64,000 nt of DNA. It comes from Clostridia bacterium. GTDB lineage: Bacteria > Bacillota > Clostridia > Oscillospirales > Acutalibacteraceae. The translations under genes were made by a program, and so were the position numbers. The stretch spans positions 1 through 64,000 of the forward strand of contig JAFXDE010000039.1 of the NCBI GenBank assembly GCA_017516315.1, written 5' to 3'. Below the pieces are notes generated by a model. That model was not told where the DNA came from. It made no database searches and saw only the letters and a program-made list of their open reading frames with translations. Of this stretch, positions 42,035 to 50,261 are shown piece by piece. Numbering within the stretch: position 1 is the first letter of the stretch; every line of letters begins with the position of its first letter.

Positions 42035-43377
42035 GCAAAAGGCTTGACGGAGTTCTTACTGCCGTAAAGCGCGGCCGCGGCGGTGTAGCAGTTGCACACA
42101 ACAAAAACACAGCCGATATGCCCGTGGAGAGACTTCCTGTTCCCGATAAGGTAGTCCTTTCCATGCAGCAGCACATAGGTGTACCCTGTACTCCCGTGGT
42201 TAAGGTCGGTGACGAGGTGGCAGTAGGACAGGTGATAGGTGACAGCGATAAGTTTATTTCTGCACCCATTCACGCCACTGTTTCGGGTAAGGTAACGGCT
42301 GTAGGCGACATAAAGCTCGCCAACGGTATCATTACCAAGGGTATCACTATCGAAAGCGACGGAGAAATGAGACTTTATGAGGGCATAAAGCCTCCCGTCG
42401 TAACCAATAAAAAGGAGCTTTGTGATGCGATAAGAGCTTCCGGTGTGGTAGGTCTCGGCGGTGCCGGCTTCCCCACACATGTAAAGTTCAATCTTCCCGA
42501 CGACAGCAAAGTAGACACTCTTATCATCAATGCTGCCGAATGTGAGCCCTATATCACCGTAGACTACCGTGAATGTATCGACAATACCAAATACATCATA
42601 AAGGGCGTAGAGCTTCTCAGAGATATTTGCGGCTTCAAGCAGATTATCATCGCTATCGAGGATAACAAGCCTCAGGCCTTCAAGGACCTTAAGGCCTTCG
42701 CTGACAGTGATAACGATGCAGACGATACCATCAAGCTGATGACTCTTAAGTCAAGATACCCCCAGGGTGCAGAGAAGATGATGGTACTTTCCGCTACGGG
42801 CAGAAAGGTGCCTCCCGGAAAGCTTCCCTCCGATGTAGGCTGTGTAGTAATCAATGTAGCTTCTTTAGCCTTTATCGCGAGATACGTGGAGACAGGTAAG
42901 CCTCTCGTTTCCCGTTCCATTACCGTAGACGGCTCGGCAATCAAGGAGCCTAAAAACCTCCGTGTACCTATCGGTACTAACATTCAGGATATCATCGATT
43001 ACTGCGGCGGCTTCAAGGCAGAGCCGAGAAAGATTCTCTCGGGCGGCCCGATGATGGGTATAGCTATCTGTGATACCAATGCTCCCATCTGTAAGCAGAA
43101 CAATGCTATCCTCGCGTTCGCTGACAGAAAGGATCTCATAAAAACCGAAAGAGAATGTATCCGCTGCGGCAGATGCGTGGATGTATGCCCCATGAGTCTT
43201 ATGCCCACTCTTATCGAAAGATATGCGCGCATAAAGGACGGGGAAAAATTAAACGATATCGGCGTTATGGTGTGTATGGAGTGCGGCTCCTGTGCCTACG
43301 CCTGTCCGTCCGGCAGACCTCTCGTTCAGTATATGAGACTTGCCAAGCAGGTCGTAAGAGAAGGAGGTAAAAAATAA
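42031..43377 (+). CDS. rnfC: Rnf electron transport complex subunit C
   Basis: The 448-aa peripheral subunit where NAD+ is reduced. An N-terminal barrel-sandwich region precedes the flavin/NADH fold (GVVGLGGAGFPTHVKF near residue 135, INAAECEPYIT near residue 170). Two [4Fe-4S] sites follow: CIRCGRCVDVCP near residue 375 and CMECGSCAYACP near residue 413. A strong AAAGGAG site is present. The stop and the rnfD start share one A (TAATG). Rnf couples ferredoxin oxidation to Na+ or H+ export in anaerobes. Confidence 0.97.
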   Translation: MSKRLDGVLTAVKRGRGGVAVAHNKNTADMPVERLPVPDKVVLSMQQHIGVPCTPVVKVGDEVAVGQVIGDSDKFISAPIHATVSGKVTAVGDIKLANGIITKGITIESDGEMRLYEGIKPPVVTNKKELCDAIRASGVVGLGGAGFPTHVKFNLPDDSKVDTLIINAAECEPYITVDYRECIDNTKYIIKGVELLRDICGFKQIIIAIEDNKPQAFKDLKAFADSDNDADDTIKLMTLKSRYPQGAEKMMVLSATGRKVPPGKLPSDVGCVVINVASLAFIARYVETGKPLVSRSITVDGSAIKEPKNLRVPIGTNIQDIIDYCGGFKAEPRKILSGGPMMGIAICDTNAPICKQNNAILAFADRKDLIKTERECIRCGRCVDVCPMSLMPTLIERYARIKDGEKLNDIGVMVCMECGSCAYACPSGRPLVQYMRLAKQVVREGGKK

Positions 43378-44369
43378 TGAGTAAAAAGCTTACCGTAAGC
43401 CCGTCTCCCCACGTGCGTTCAAAGGAGACAACCACGGGCATTATGCTCGATGTTATTATCGCTCTTATTCCTGCTCTGATTATGAGCGTTTACTATTTTG
43501 GCTTGAGAGCTCTTCTGCTTACCTTCGTTTGTGTGGGCAGTGCGGTCCTTTCCGAATATGTCTGCCGTAAGGTGATGAAAAGAAATAATACCCTCGGCGA
43601 CCTGAGCGCCGTCGTAACGGGTCTTATCCTTGCACTTAATCTGCCCTCATCTCTTCCCTTATGGATGGGAGCTCTCGGCAGCATCATAGCCATCGTAGTG
43701 GTTAAGCAGATGTTCGGCGGTATCGGTCAGAATTTCGTAAACCCCGCTATGACAGCGAGAATTATCCTTATGGTGTCCTTCCCCACAGCTATGGCTCATT
43801 GGGTGGCACCCTTCGCAGGAAGCTGGAGTCCCGACGCTGTTACAGCCGCTACACCTATGGCAGTTTTAGCAGGCGTAGAGGGCGGAGATGTTTCCGCAGT
43901 AGCCGATGCACTCCCCTCGCTTACGGGAATGCTCTTCGGTGCTCACGGCGGCTCTATGGGTGAGGTTTGCTCCCTCGCACTTATCGCAGGCGGTTTCTAT
44001 CTCATCATCAGAAAGGTAATTTCTCCCATCATTCCCTTATGCTTCATCGGTACTGTAGCAGTATTTATGCTTATCGCAGGCAAGGGCAGTCTCGAGTTTA
44101 CCGCCTATCAGCTTCTCGGCGGCGGTCTTATGCTCGGTGCATTCTTTATGGCTACAGACTACTCTACCTCTCCTCTTAATAAAAAAGGAAAGATTATCTT
44201 CGGTATCGGCTGCGGTCTTATCACATCCGTTATCCGTATTTTCGGCTCACTTCCCGAGGGTGTATCCTTCTCTATCATTCTTATGAATATCCTCGTTCCC
44301 CATATCGAAAACCTTACACTGTCAAAGCCCTTCGGCTTCGTTAAGGAAAAGAAAGGGGGCAAGGCATAA
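43377..44369 (+). CDS. rnfD: Rnf electron transport complex subunit D
   Basis: A 330-aa membrane subunit with about nine helices. It carries QNFVNPAMTARI near residue 118. The flavinylation site reads DAVTAATP (residues 153-160), so the FMN-bound residue would be Thr159, with Ala where the common S/T-G-A-T site has Gly. It overlaps rnfC and rnfG by one base on each side (TAATG junctions). Confidence 0.96.
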   Translation: MSKKLTVSPSPHVRSKETTTGIMLDVIIALIPALIMSVYYFGLRALLLTFVCVGSAVLSEYVCRKVMKRNNTLGDLSAVVTGLILALNLPSSLPLWMGALGSIIAIVVVKQMFGGIGQNFVNPAMTARIILMVSFPTAMAHWVAPFAGSWSPDAVTAATPMAVLAGVEGGDVSAVADALPSLTGMLFGAHGGSMGEVCSLALIAGGFYLIIRKVISPIIPLCFIGTVAVFMLIAGKGSLEFTAYQLLGGGLMLGAFFMATDYSTSPLNKKGKIIFGIGCGLITSVIRIFGSLPEGVSFSIILMNILVPHIENLTLSKPFGFVKEKKGGKA

Positions 44370-44944
44370 TGAAAAGATTAAATCTTAAGGATGTTCTTAT
44401 TCCTACAGTGGCTCTTCTGGTTATCTGTCTCGTAGCGACAAGCCTTTTAGCCTTTACGAACAGCATTACTGCTGAAAAAATAGCTCTCAATGCCGTAGAG
44501 ACAGAAAATGCCAGCCGTAATGTGGTTCTTCCCGGTGCGGTCTCTTACAGCGAGGTTACCGAGACTGAAAACGGCGTTACCTACTGTACGGGCTACGATA
44601 AAATCGGCAACGAAATCGGTTATGTCTTCACCTCGGGCGCCAAGGGCTACGGCGGAACGGTTTCCGTTATGGCAGGTCTCGATAAAGAGGGCAAAATTCT
44701 CGGCATCGAAATCCTTTCTCACAGCGAAACTCCCGGTCTCGGCGCAAATGCCGTAAAGGACGATTTCAAGGGACGCTTTGCAGAAAAAAGCGGTACTCTT
44801 ACCGTAGACAAGGTTTCAAACGACGGTCAGAATATCCAGGCTATAACAGCTGCTACCATTACCTCAAAGGCAGTGGTAAGCGCAGTAAATACTATTACGG
44901 AGACCTTTGCGCAGGTTACGACAGGAGGTGGCACTAATGGCTAA
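44369..44944 (+). CDS. rnfG: Rnf electron transport complex subunit G
   Basis: A 191-aa subunit with one N-terminal membrane anchor (residues 12-31) and an extracytoplasmic FMN-binding domain. It contains GYGGTVSVMAGLD near residue 93 and SETPGLGANAV near residue 119. The flavinylation segment is AITAATITSKAV (residues 158-169), with Thr163 as the likely attachment point; again Ala replaces the usual Gly of the S/T-G-A-T motif. It is modified by the ApbE encoded at the operon start. It overlaps rnfE by 8 bases. Confidence 0.95.
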   Translation: MKRLNLKDVLIPTVALLVICLVATSLLAFTNSITAEKIALNAVETENASRNVVLPGAVSYSEVTETENGVTYCTGYDKIGNEIGYVFTSGAKGYGGTVSVMAGLDKEGKILGIEILSHSETPGLGANAVKDDFKGRFAEKSGTLTVDKVSNDGQNIQAITAATITSKAVVSAVNTITETFAQVTTGGGTNG

Positions 44945-45620
44945 GCTTACAAAAGAATTCTCAAAGGGCATCATAGCCGAAAACCCTGTTTTAAGACTCG
45001 TTCTCGGCACCTGTCCTACGCTTGCTACCACTACATCTGTAGAAAGTGCCGTCGGTATGGGTCTCGCCGCATCGATAGTTCTGGTTTGCTCGAACATCGT
45101 TATTTCGGCACTGCGTAAGGTTATTCCCGATAAGGTAAGAATTCCTGCCTACATCGTAGTTATCGCTTCCTTCGTTACCATCGTTCAGATGGCGGTAAAG
45201 GCTTTCCTGCCTTCACTTGACGAACAGCTCGGTGTATATCTTCCCCTTATCGTTGTTAACTGCATCATCCTCGGCAGAGCTGAGGCCTTTGCAGGTAAAA
45301 ATCCCGTTCTCGCTTCGGCAGTTGACGGTCTCGGAATGGGCGTAGGCTTTACGGCAGCTCTCTTCCTTATGGGCGCAGTCCGTGAAATCTTCGGTGCAGG
45401 TACCTTCCTCGGTACAGGCGTTCCCTTCCTCGAAAGCAATCCGATGCTTATATTCATTCTTCCCCCGGGCGGCTTCTTCGTTTACGGTATCCTTATGGCG
45501 GCAGTTAACCGTATGGCTGAAAAGAAGGGTAAGCCCAGAGCAGAGCTTCGCGGCTGTGAGGCTTGTCCCATGGCACAGAGCTGTGCATTAAAAAAAGCAG
45601 ATAAGGAGGGTGCAAACTGA
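44937..45620 (+). CDS. rnfE: Rnf electron transport complex subunit E
   Basis: A 227-aa integral membrane subunit, homologous to RnfA with inverted topology. The half-motif LRLVLGTCPTLATTTS near residue 16 supplies a Cys for the intramembrane iron-sulfur centre, and VNCIILGRAEAFA near residue 108 supplies another. The C-terminal CEACPMAQSCALKKADK is a Cys-rich tail typical of Clostridia RnfE. A longer frame to 44907 exists, but AGGAGGTG is spaced for the ATG at 44937. The stop and rnfA start overlap. Confidence 0.95.
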   Translation: MAKLTKEFSKGIIAENPVLRLVLGTCPTLATTTSVESAVGMGLAASIVLVCSNIVISALRKVIPDKVRIPAYIVVIASFVTIVQMAVKAFLPSLDEQLGVYLPLIVVNCIILGRAEAFAGKNPVLASAVDGLGMGVGFTAALFLMGAVREIFGAGTFLGTGVPFLESNPMLIFILPPGGFFVYGILMAAVNRMAEKKGKPRAELRGCEACPMAQSCALKKADKEGAN

Positions 45621-46213
45621 TGACTAAAGAGCTTTTTTCCATTCTTTTGACGGCTATTCTTACCCAGAACTTCGTTTTAGCCAAGTTCCTCGGTATCTGT
45701 CCCTTCCTCGGTGTTTCCAAAAAGCTTAACACGGCAGTAGGTATGTCTGCGGCAGTTATCTTCGTTATGGCTCTTGCTACAGCTGTAACCTATCCTATCA
45801 ATAAGCTTCTGCTCGTTAAAAACGACCTCGAATATCTTCAGACTATCGTGTTCATTCTCGTTATCGCCGCCCTTGTTCAGCTGGTCGAAATTATCCTTAA
45901 AAAGTATATCCCTGCTCTTTACAATGCTTTAGGCATTTATCTTCCTCTTATCACAACCAACTGTGCCGTTCTCGGTGTAGTTATCCTTAATGTGGATGAG
46001 GGCTATAATTTCGCACAGTCTATGTTCAGCTCCTTAGGTGCAGGCCTCGGCTTTATGCTGGCTATGGTAATGTTCGCAGGCGTCAGAGAAAGACTCGAAA
46101 GCTGCGATGTGCCTAAGTTTATGCAGGGTCTTCCTATTACCTTGGTAGCGGCATCACTCGTTTCCGTTTCCTTCCTCGGCTTTACGGGAATCGTCGAAAA
46201 CATCTTTGCATAA
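45620..46213 (+). CDS. rnfA: Rnf electron transport complex subunit A
   Basis: A 197-aa membrane subunit with six helices. QNFVLAKFLGICPFLGVSKK near residue 15 and TTNCAVLGVVILN near residue 112 carry the two conserved cysteines which, with those of RnfE, hold the [2Fe-2S] centre in the membrane. AAGGAGG lies upstream, within the rnfE end. It is followed after 12 bp by rnfB. Confidence 0.96.
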   Translation: MTKELFSILLTAILTQNFVLAKFLGICPFLGVSKKLNTAVGMSAAVIFVMALATAVTYPINKLLLVKNDLEYLQTIVFILVIAALVQLVEIILKKYIPALYNALGIYLPLITTNCAVLGVVILNVDEGYNFAQSMFSSLGAGLGFMLAMVMFAGVRERLESCDVPKFMQGLPITLVAASLVSVSFLGFTGIVENIFA

Positions 46214-46225
46214 GGAGGTAATAGA

Positions 46226-47038
46226 ATGAGTCAGATTATTATTGCTGTAGTAATTGTGGCGGCTATCGGACTTATTGCAGGTCTCGGTCTCGCTGTTGCT
46301 TCCATAGTTTTCGCCGTACCCGTAGATGAAAAGGCGGAAAAAATCAGAGAATGTCTTCCCGGTGCCAACTGCGGTGCCTGCGGCTTTACAGGCTGTGACG
46401 GTTATGCCGCCGCACTTTCAAAGGGTGAGACAAGCGAATGTAATCTCTGTACTCCCGGCGGTAACGACACCGCCAAGCAGATAGGTGAAATTATGGGTCT
46501 CTCCGTAGGCAAGATTACACCTATGGTTGCCGCTGTTATGTGTCAGGGCAACAGAACAAATGTAGAGGATAAGCTGGAATACAGCAGTGTAAAATCCTGT
46601 AAGATGGCTACACAGCTTTTCGGCGGTCCGAAGAACTGCGTTTACGGCTGTATCGGCTTCGGCGACTGCGCTGAGGTGTGTCCCTACGATGCTATCTTTA
46701 TCTGTGACGGTGTGGCAAGAATCAATCCCGACAAATGCCGTGCCTGTAAGAAGTGTATCTCCGTATGTCCGAGAAATCTTATCGACCTGTTCCCACTCGA
46801 CACTACGAAAGCTGCTGTTCTTTGCCGTAATCACGATAAAGGTGCTCAGACCCGTAAGCAGTGTAAGGCGGGCTGTATCGGCTGTATGAAGTGTGTAAAG
46901 GCCTGTCCCGTAGAAGCAGTAAGCATCGATAATTTCTGTGCTACCGTAGATTACGATAAATGTATCGGCTGCGGTAAATGCCATGAGGCCTGTCCTGTAG
47001 GCGCTATCGATATTTACACTATTAAAAAGCATTTCTGA
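46226..47038 (+). CDS. rnfB: Rnf electron transport complex subunit B
   Basis: A 270-aa ferredoxin-accepting subunit. An N-terminal membrane helix (residues 3-28) precedes the CLPGANCGACGFTGCDGYA cluster site (near residue 43). Three ferredoxin-type pairs follow: CIGFGDCAEVCP, CRACKKCISVCP and CIGCMKCVKACP. A final CIGCGKCHEACP sits near the C-terminus. The number of clusters is normal for Clostridia and higher than in proteobacterial RnfB. It is the last gene of the complex, followed by a strong terminator. Confidence 0.96.
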   Translation: MSQIIIAVVIVAAIGLIAGLGLAVASIVFAVPVDEKAEKIRECLPGANCGACGFTGCDGYAAALSKGETSECNLCTPGGNDTAKQIGEIMGLSVGKITPMVAAVMCQGNRTNVEDKLEYSSVKSCKMATQLFGGPKNCVYGCIGFGDCAEVCPYDAIFICDGVARINPDKCRACKKCISVCPRNLIDLFPLDTTKAAVLCRNHDKGAQTRKQCKAGCIGCMKCVKACPVEAVSIDNFCATVDYDKCIGCGKCHEACPVGAIDIYTIKKHF

Positions 47039-47046
47039 TAAAAATA

Positions 47047-47077
47047 GCTCCCGATGTAAAGTCGGGAGTTTTGTTTT
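47047..47077 (+). terminator. Terminator of the rnf operon
   Basis: CTCCCGA (47048-47054) pairs with TCGGGAG (47062-47068), followed by TTTTGTTTT. Confidence 0.9.
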
Positions 47078-47102
47078 AAGCAAAAAAAATCATATTTTTC
47101 GG

Positions 47103-47131
47103 TTGACATATCGGCTGTCTTATGATATTAT
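47103..47131 (+). promoter_or_regulatory. Promoter of putP
   Basis: TTGACA (47103-47108), 17-bp spacer, TATTAT (47126-47131), 42 bases before the ATG. Confidence 0.8.
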
Positions 47132-47173
47132 CTCTTTATCGCTTTACTACGATAAAGAAAAGGAGAGATAAAA

Positions 47174-48676
47174 ATGACAGCACAATTAGCAGCATTCATT
47201 CTTTATTTTGTTGTTGTCCTGGGCATTGGTGTGTTCTTTATGTTACGCAGCAAGGGCGCAGGTGAAGAAGAATATTTTCTGGGAGGACGCTCTATGGGTC
47301 CGTGGGTAACGGCTATGAGCGCGCAGGCCTCGGATATGAGCGGATGGCTTCTGATGGGCTTCCCGGGCAGCATTCTTGCATTCGGTATGGGACAGGTTTG
47401 GATAGGTATAGGTCTTGCGCTCGGTACCATCGCTAACTGGATTTTCGTGGCTAAGAGACTCCGTAATTTCTCTAAAGCAGCTAACGATTCCATAACTCTT
47501 CCTCAGTATCTGACTAATCGCTTCGCAGCTACAAGTCCCGCACTTCAGATTATCTGTGCCGTGGTTTTTCTGGTGTTCTTTACTGTTTATGTGGCATCAA
47601 GCTTTGTGGCAGGCGCTACGGTTCTTACAAGCGTCGTTCCTCAGCTTGAAGGCAAGGAAGGTCTGGCACTTCTCATATTCGCTCTTATCATCATAGCATA
47701 TACCTTTTCAGGCGGCTTCAAGGCTGTTTGCTGGACCGATTTCTTCCAGGGCCTTATGATGCTCGTAGCTCTGATGGCAGTTCCCTTTGTTATCCTTGCC
47801 ACTAAAGAGCTTAATGCTGAAGCTCTTGATTTTATGGGTGCTGACGGTGTTATGAATACCTTCGGTGCCAATCCCTTCGATGCTTCACCTCAGGACATTA
47901 TATCGGGTCTTGCCTGGGGTCTCGGATACTTCGGTATGCCTCACATTCTCGTAAGATTTATGTCTGTTAAAAAGGCCTCTATGATAAAGACATCATCCAC
48001 CGTGGCTATCGTTTGGGTTATTCTTTCTCTCGGTGCGGCCATTGCTATCGCTATTATGGGCAGAATGCTCGTAGGTGCGGAGCTTGTAGCCCAGGGTAAG
48101 CAGGCTAATATATTCATCGTTCTCGTCGGCGATCTCTTCCCCGGCTTTATTGCAGGTATTCTTCTGTCGGCTATCGTTGCCGCAGCTATGAGTACAGCCG
48201 ATTCACAGCTTCTTGTAGCTTCTTCATCCTTTACCAGTGATATTTATAAGCCTGTATTCAGAAAGAACGCTTCCGATAAGGAGGTACTCCTGATAGGCAG
48301 ATTGGTAGTAATTATCGTTTCTACAGTAGCTTTCTTCATCGCTAACAGTAAGGGCAGCGGCGCTCAGGCTATTATGAGTATGGTTGAAAATGCCTGGGGC
48401 GGTTTCGGTGCGGCCTTCGGTCCCGTTATTATTCTTTCTCTCTTCTGGAAGAGAACATCCTATAAGGGTGCTATCGCAGGTGTTATATGCGGAGCGGTAA
48501 CGGATGTGCTGTGGCTCATTTTCCTCACCAAGTCCACGGGAATTTATGAAATTCTTCCGGGTTTTATTGTAGGCCTTCTTGCCTGCATTATTGTCAGCCT
48601 TCTCGATAAGGCTCCCGGCGAAGAGGTTATTAAAATTTTCGAAACAGCTACAGCTGAAGGATTTGACGAAGATTAA
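47174..48676 (+). CDS. putP: Sodium/proline symporter PutP (SSS family)
   Basis: A 500-aa permease with 13 predicted helices, importing proline with Na+. GGRSMGPWVTAMSAQASDMSG near residue 38 and the Na+-site segment AAAMSTADSQLLVASSSF near residue 338 match PutP rather than pantothenate or glucose members of the family. AAAGGAGAG precedes the ATG. It lies directly after the rnf operon but has its own promoter and terminator. If Rnf here pumps Na+, it would supply the gradient for this symporter, which is inference. Confidence 0.92.
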   Translation: MTAQLAAFILYFVVVLGIGVFFMLRSKGAGEEEYFLGGRSMGPWVTAMSAQASDMSGWLLMGFPGSILAFGMGQVWIGIGLALGTIANWIFVAKRLRNFSKAANDSITLPQYLTNRFAATSPALQIICAVVFLVFFTVYVASSFVAGATVLTSVVPQLEGKEGLALLIFALIIIAYTFSGGFKAVCWTDFFQGLMMLVALMAVPFVILATKELNAEALDFMGADGVMNTFGANPFDASPQDIISGLAWGLGYFGMPHILVRFMSVKKASMIKTSSTVAIVWVILSLGAAIAIAIMGRMLVGAELVAQGKQANIFIVLVGDLFPGFIAGILLSAIVAAAMSTADSQLLVASSSFTSDIYKPVFRKNASDKEVLLIGRLVVIIVSTVAFFIANSKGSGAQAIMSMVENAWGGFGAAFGPVIILSLFWKRTSYKGAIAGVICGAVTDVLWLIFLTKSTGIYEILPGFIVGLLACIIVSLLDKAPGEEVIKIFETATAEGFDED

Positions 48677-48680
48677 TAAA

Positions 48681-48719
48681 CAGAAAAGGGTCCGAGGTTA
48701 CTTCGGACTCTTTTTCTGT
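48681..48719. terminator. Bidirectional terminator, putP / Rieske oxidoreductase gene
   Basis: CAGAAAAG-GGTCCGA (48681-48695) pairs imperfectly with TCGGACTCTTTTTCTG (48703-48718). T tracts are present on both sides. It abuts the stop codon of the minus-strand gene. Confidence 0.82.
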
Positions 48720-50012
48720 TTATTTAAGGTTTCCGTTAGCAGGTCCGTCCAAAACCCGTCCGTTCTCGGTAAATCTTGACCCGTGGCAGGGACAGTCCCA
48801 GCTATGCTCCGCTTTATTATATCTTAAGGCACAGCCGAGATGAGGGCATCTTTTGGCTGTAGGATAAAGGTAGCCGAGAAGGCTTTCTGCTCCGTTTACG
48901 AAAATTTGCGGCGTGAGCATACTGCGCGAGGGAGAGAAAATCTCAGCGTAGGGGTTTTTCTTGCCCGTAATAAGGTCACTGAGAAGCATCGCTCCCCACA
49001 TAGCGCCCGTCATACCCCATTTGTTGAAGCCTGTGAGGGTGAAGAGCTTATGGGTGCTTTTCGAGTAAGAGCCGATGTAGGGCATAGAATCGAGGCTCAT
49101 ACAGTCCTGAGCCGCCCAGCGGAATTTCTCCTGCGCTTTGGGATAGAACAGATTAGCTTTACGGCGAAGCTCTGTGTAGCTGCCGCCCTTTTTTCCTGTA
49201 CGGTGGTCGCCTCCGCCGAGAAGAAGGAGATTACGGTAGTTGCGGAAGGAAAGACCTTTTTCCTTTTCATCGAGATACATTCCGCCGATTTCTTCTGCAT
49301 TATCCAGAGCAATTACATAAGAGCGATGCTGATATAGCTTCAAGGAGTAAAGACCGTGCTTATTGATAAAGGGAAAATGGGTGGCTACGATGACATTTTC
49401 CGCCTTTACGGAGCCTTTTTCGGTGACGGCTGTGTTACCCTTCATTTCGATGACGCGGCTGTTTTCATAAACATTAAGGATTTTTGCGATTTCGGAAATA
49501 AAGAGCAAAGGATGAAACTGTGCCTGGTTTTCTGTTTTTACCGCACCTACGGTGGAAAAAGGGAGTGAAAGTCTTTCCGAAAAGGAGCCTTCCGCCCCAA
49601 TTATATGAAGTGCGTTCAGCTCATCCTCAATTTTTTGGCGGCTGTCGGTGGAATAGATGTAGTTATCCTTTATTTCAAAGTCACATTTTATGTTTTTTGA
49701 AAGCTCTCTGTATTTTTCCAGAGCGAGACGGTTTGTTTCATAATAGGCTTTCGCTGTCTCTGCTCCTTTTTTTATAAGCTCGGAATAAATGAGTCCGTGC
49801 TGAAAGGTTATTTTGGCGGTGGTGTTTCCCGTAGTGCCGCTACAGATTTTACCGCTTTCGAGAACTACTGAGGAAATACCTTTTTCCTTGAGAAGAAAAG
49901 AGGTAAGCATACCTGCCATACCGCCGCCGATGATAAGCACATCGGCTTTTATATTTTCGTTAAGAGAGGGAAAGGAGGGAAGAACGGCTGTTTCGTGCCA
50001 CAGAGAAGACAT
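48720..50012 (-). CDS. FAD-dependent oxidoreductase with C-terminal Rieske domain
   Basis: A 430-aa cytoplasmic flavoprotein. The N-terminal FAD motif ADVLIIGGGMAGMLTSFLL (near residue 24) and GTTGNTTAKITFQHG near residue 58 belong to the DAO (glycine/D-amino acid oxidase-like) superfamily. The C-terminus (about residues 385-425) is a [2Fe-2S] Rieske domain with CPHLGCAL and CPCHGSRF. This fusion occurs in Clostridia and bacilli, but the substrate is unknown. GAGGTG precedes the ATG. The upstream leader contains a hairpin and terminator (50115-50220), so expression may be attenuated. Confidence 0.88.
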   Translation of the reverse strand: MSSLWHETAVLPSFPSLNENIKADVLIIGGGMAGMLTSFLLKEKGISSVVLESGKICSGTTGNTTAKITFQHGLIYSELIKKGAETAKAYYETNRLALEKYRELSKNIKCDFEIKDNYIYSTDSRQKIEDELNALHIIGAEGSFSERLSLPFSTVGAVKTENQAQFHPLLFISEIAKILNVYENSRVIEMKGNTAVTEKGSVKAENVIVATHFPFINKHGLYSLKLYQHRSYVIALDNAEEIGGMYLDEKEKGLSFRNYRNLLLLGGGDHRTGKKGGSYTELRRKANLFYPKAQEKFRWAAQDCMSLDSMPYIGSYSKSTHKLFTLTGFNKWGMTGAMWGAMLLSDLITGKKNPYAEIFSPSRSMLTPQIFVNGAESLLGYLYPTAKRCPHLGCALRYNKAEHSWDCPCHGSRFTENGRVLDGPANGNLK

Positions 50013-50114
50013 ATAAGCACCTCGTTTTTTTATTTATGTTTTGAGCTTTGAAGAGAAATATTCCTTTTAAAGCCTTAAAAAACATCTTCCCTTCTATCTG
50101 GCACTTATGGCTTT

Positions 50115-50220
50115 TAAAATACAAAACCCTCACCGAAGCGGTGAGGGAATCGTATTAAACTAAAGAGAAACAGAAAGTGTCGAGTAAGCAACAAAAGAAA
50201 GAAAAATGTTGCACTCAACA
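50115..50220 (-). ncRNA. Candidate small RNA or structured leader with terminator
   Basis: Transcription from the promoter at 50226-50254 should begin near 50219. The RNA then forms a long imperfect hairpin: GTGTTGAGT-GCAACA (50207-50221) with TGTTGC-TT-ACTCGACAC (50177-50193). A terminator-like hairpin CCCTCACCG/CGGTGAGGG (50127-50147) follows with a TTTTG tract. About 100 nt. No ribosome site or credible short gene is visible in it. It could be an independent small RNA or the attenuated leader of the Rieske gene, which starts 100 bp further on. Confidence 0.5.
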
Positions 50221-50225
50221 CTTAT

Positions 50226-50254
50226 ATAATACAACTGTTTCTTCAGATTGTCAA
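50226..50254 (-). promoter_or_regulatory. Promoter just after the MATE gene stop
   Basis: Minus-strand TTGACA (50249-50254), 17-bp spacer, TATTAT (50226-50231). The -35 box begins 8 bp beyond the MATE stop codon. Confidence 0.75.
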
Positions 50255-50261
50255 GAGCTTT

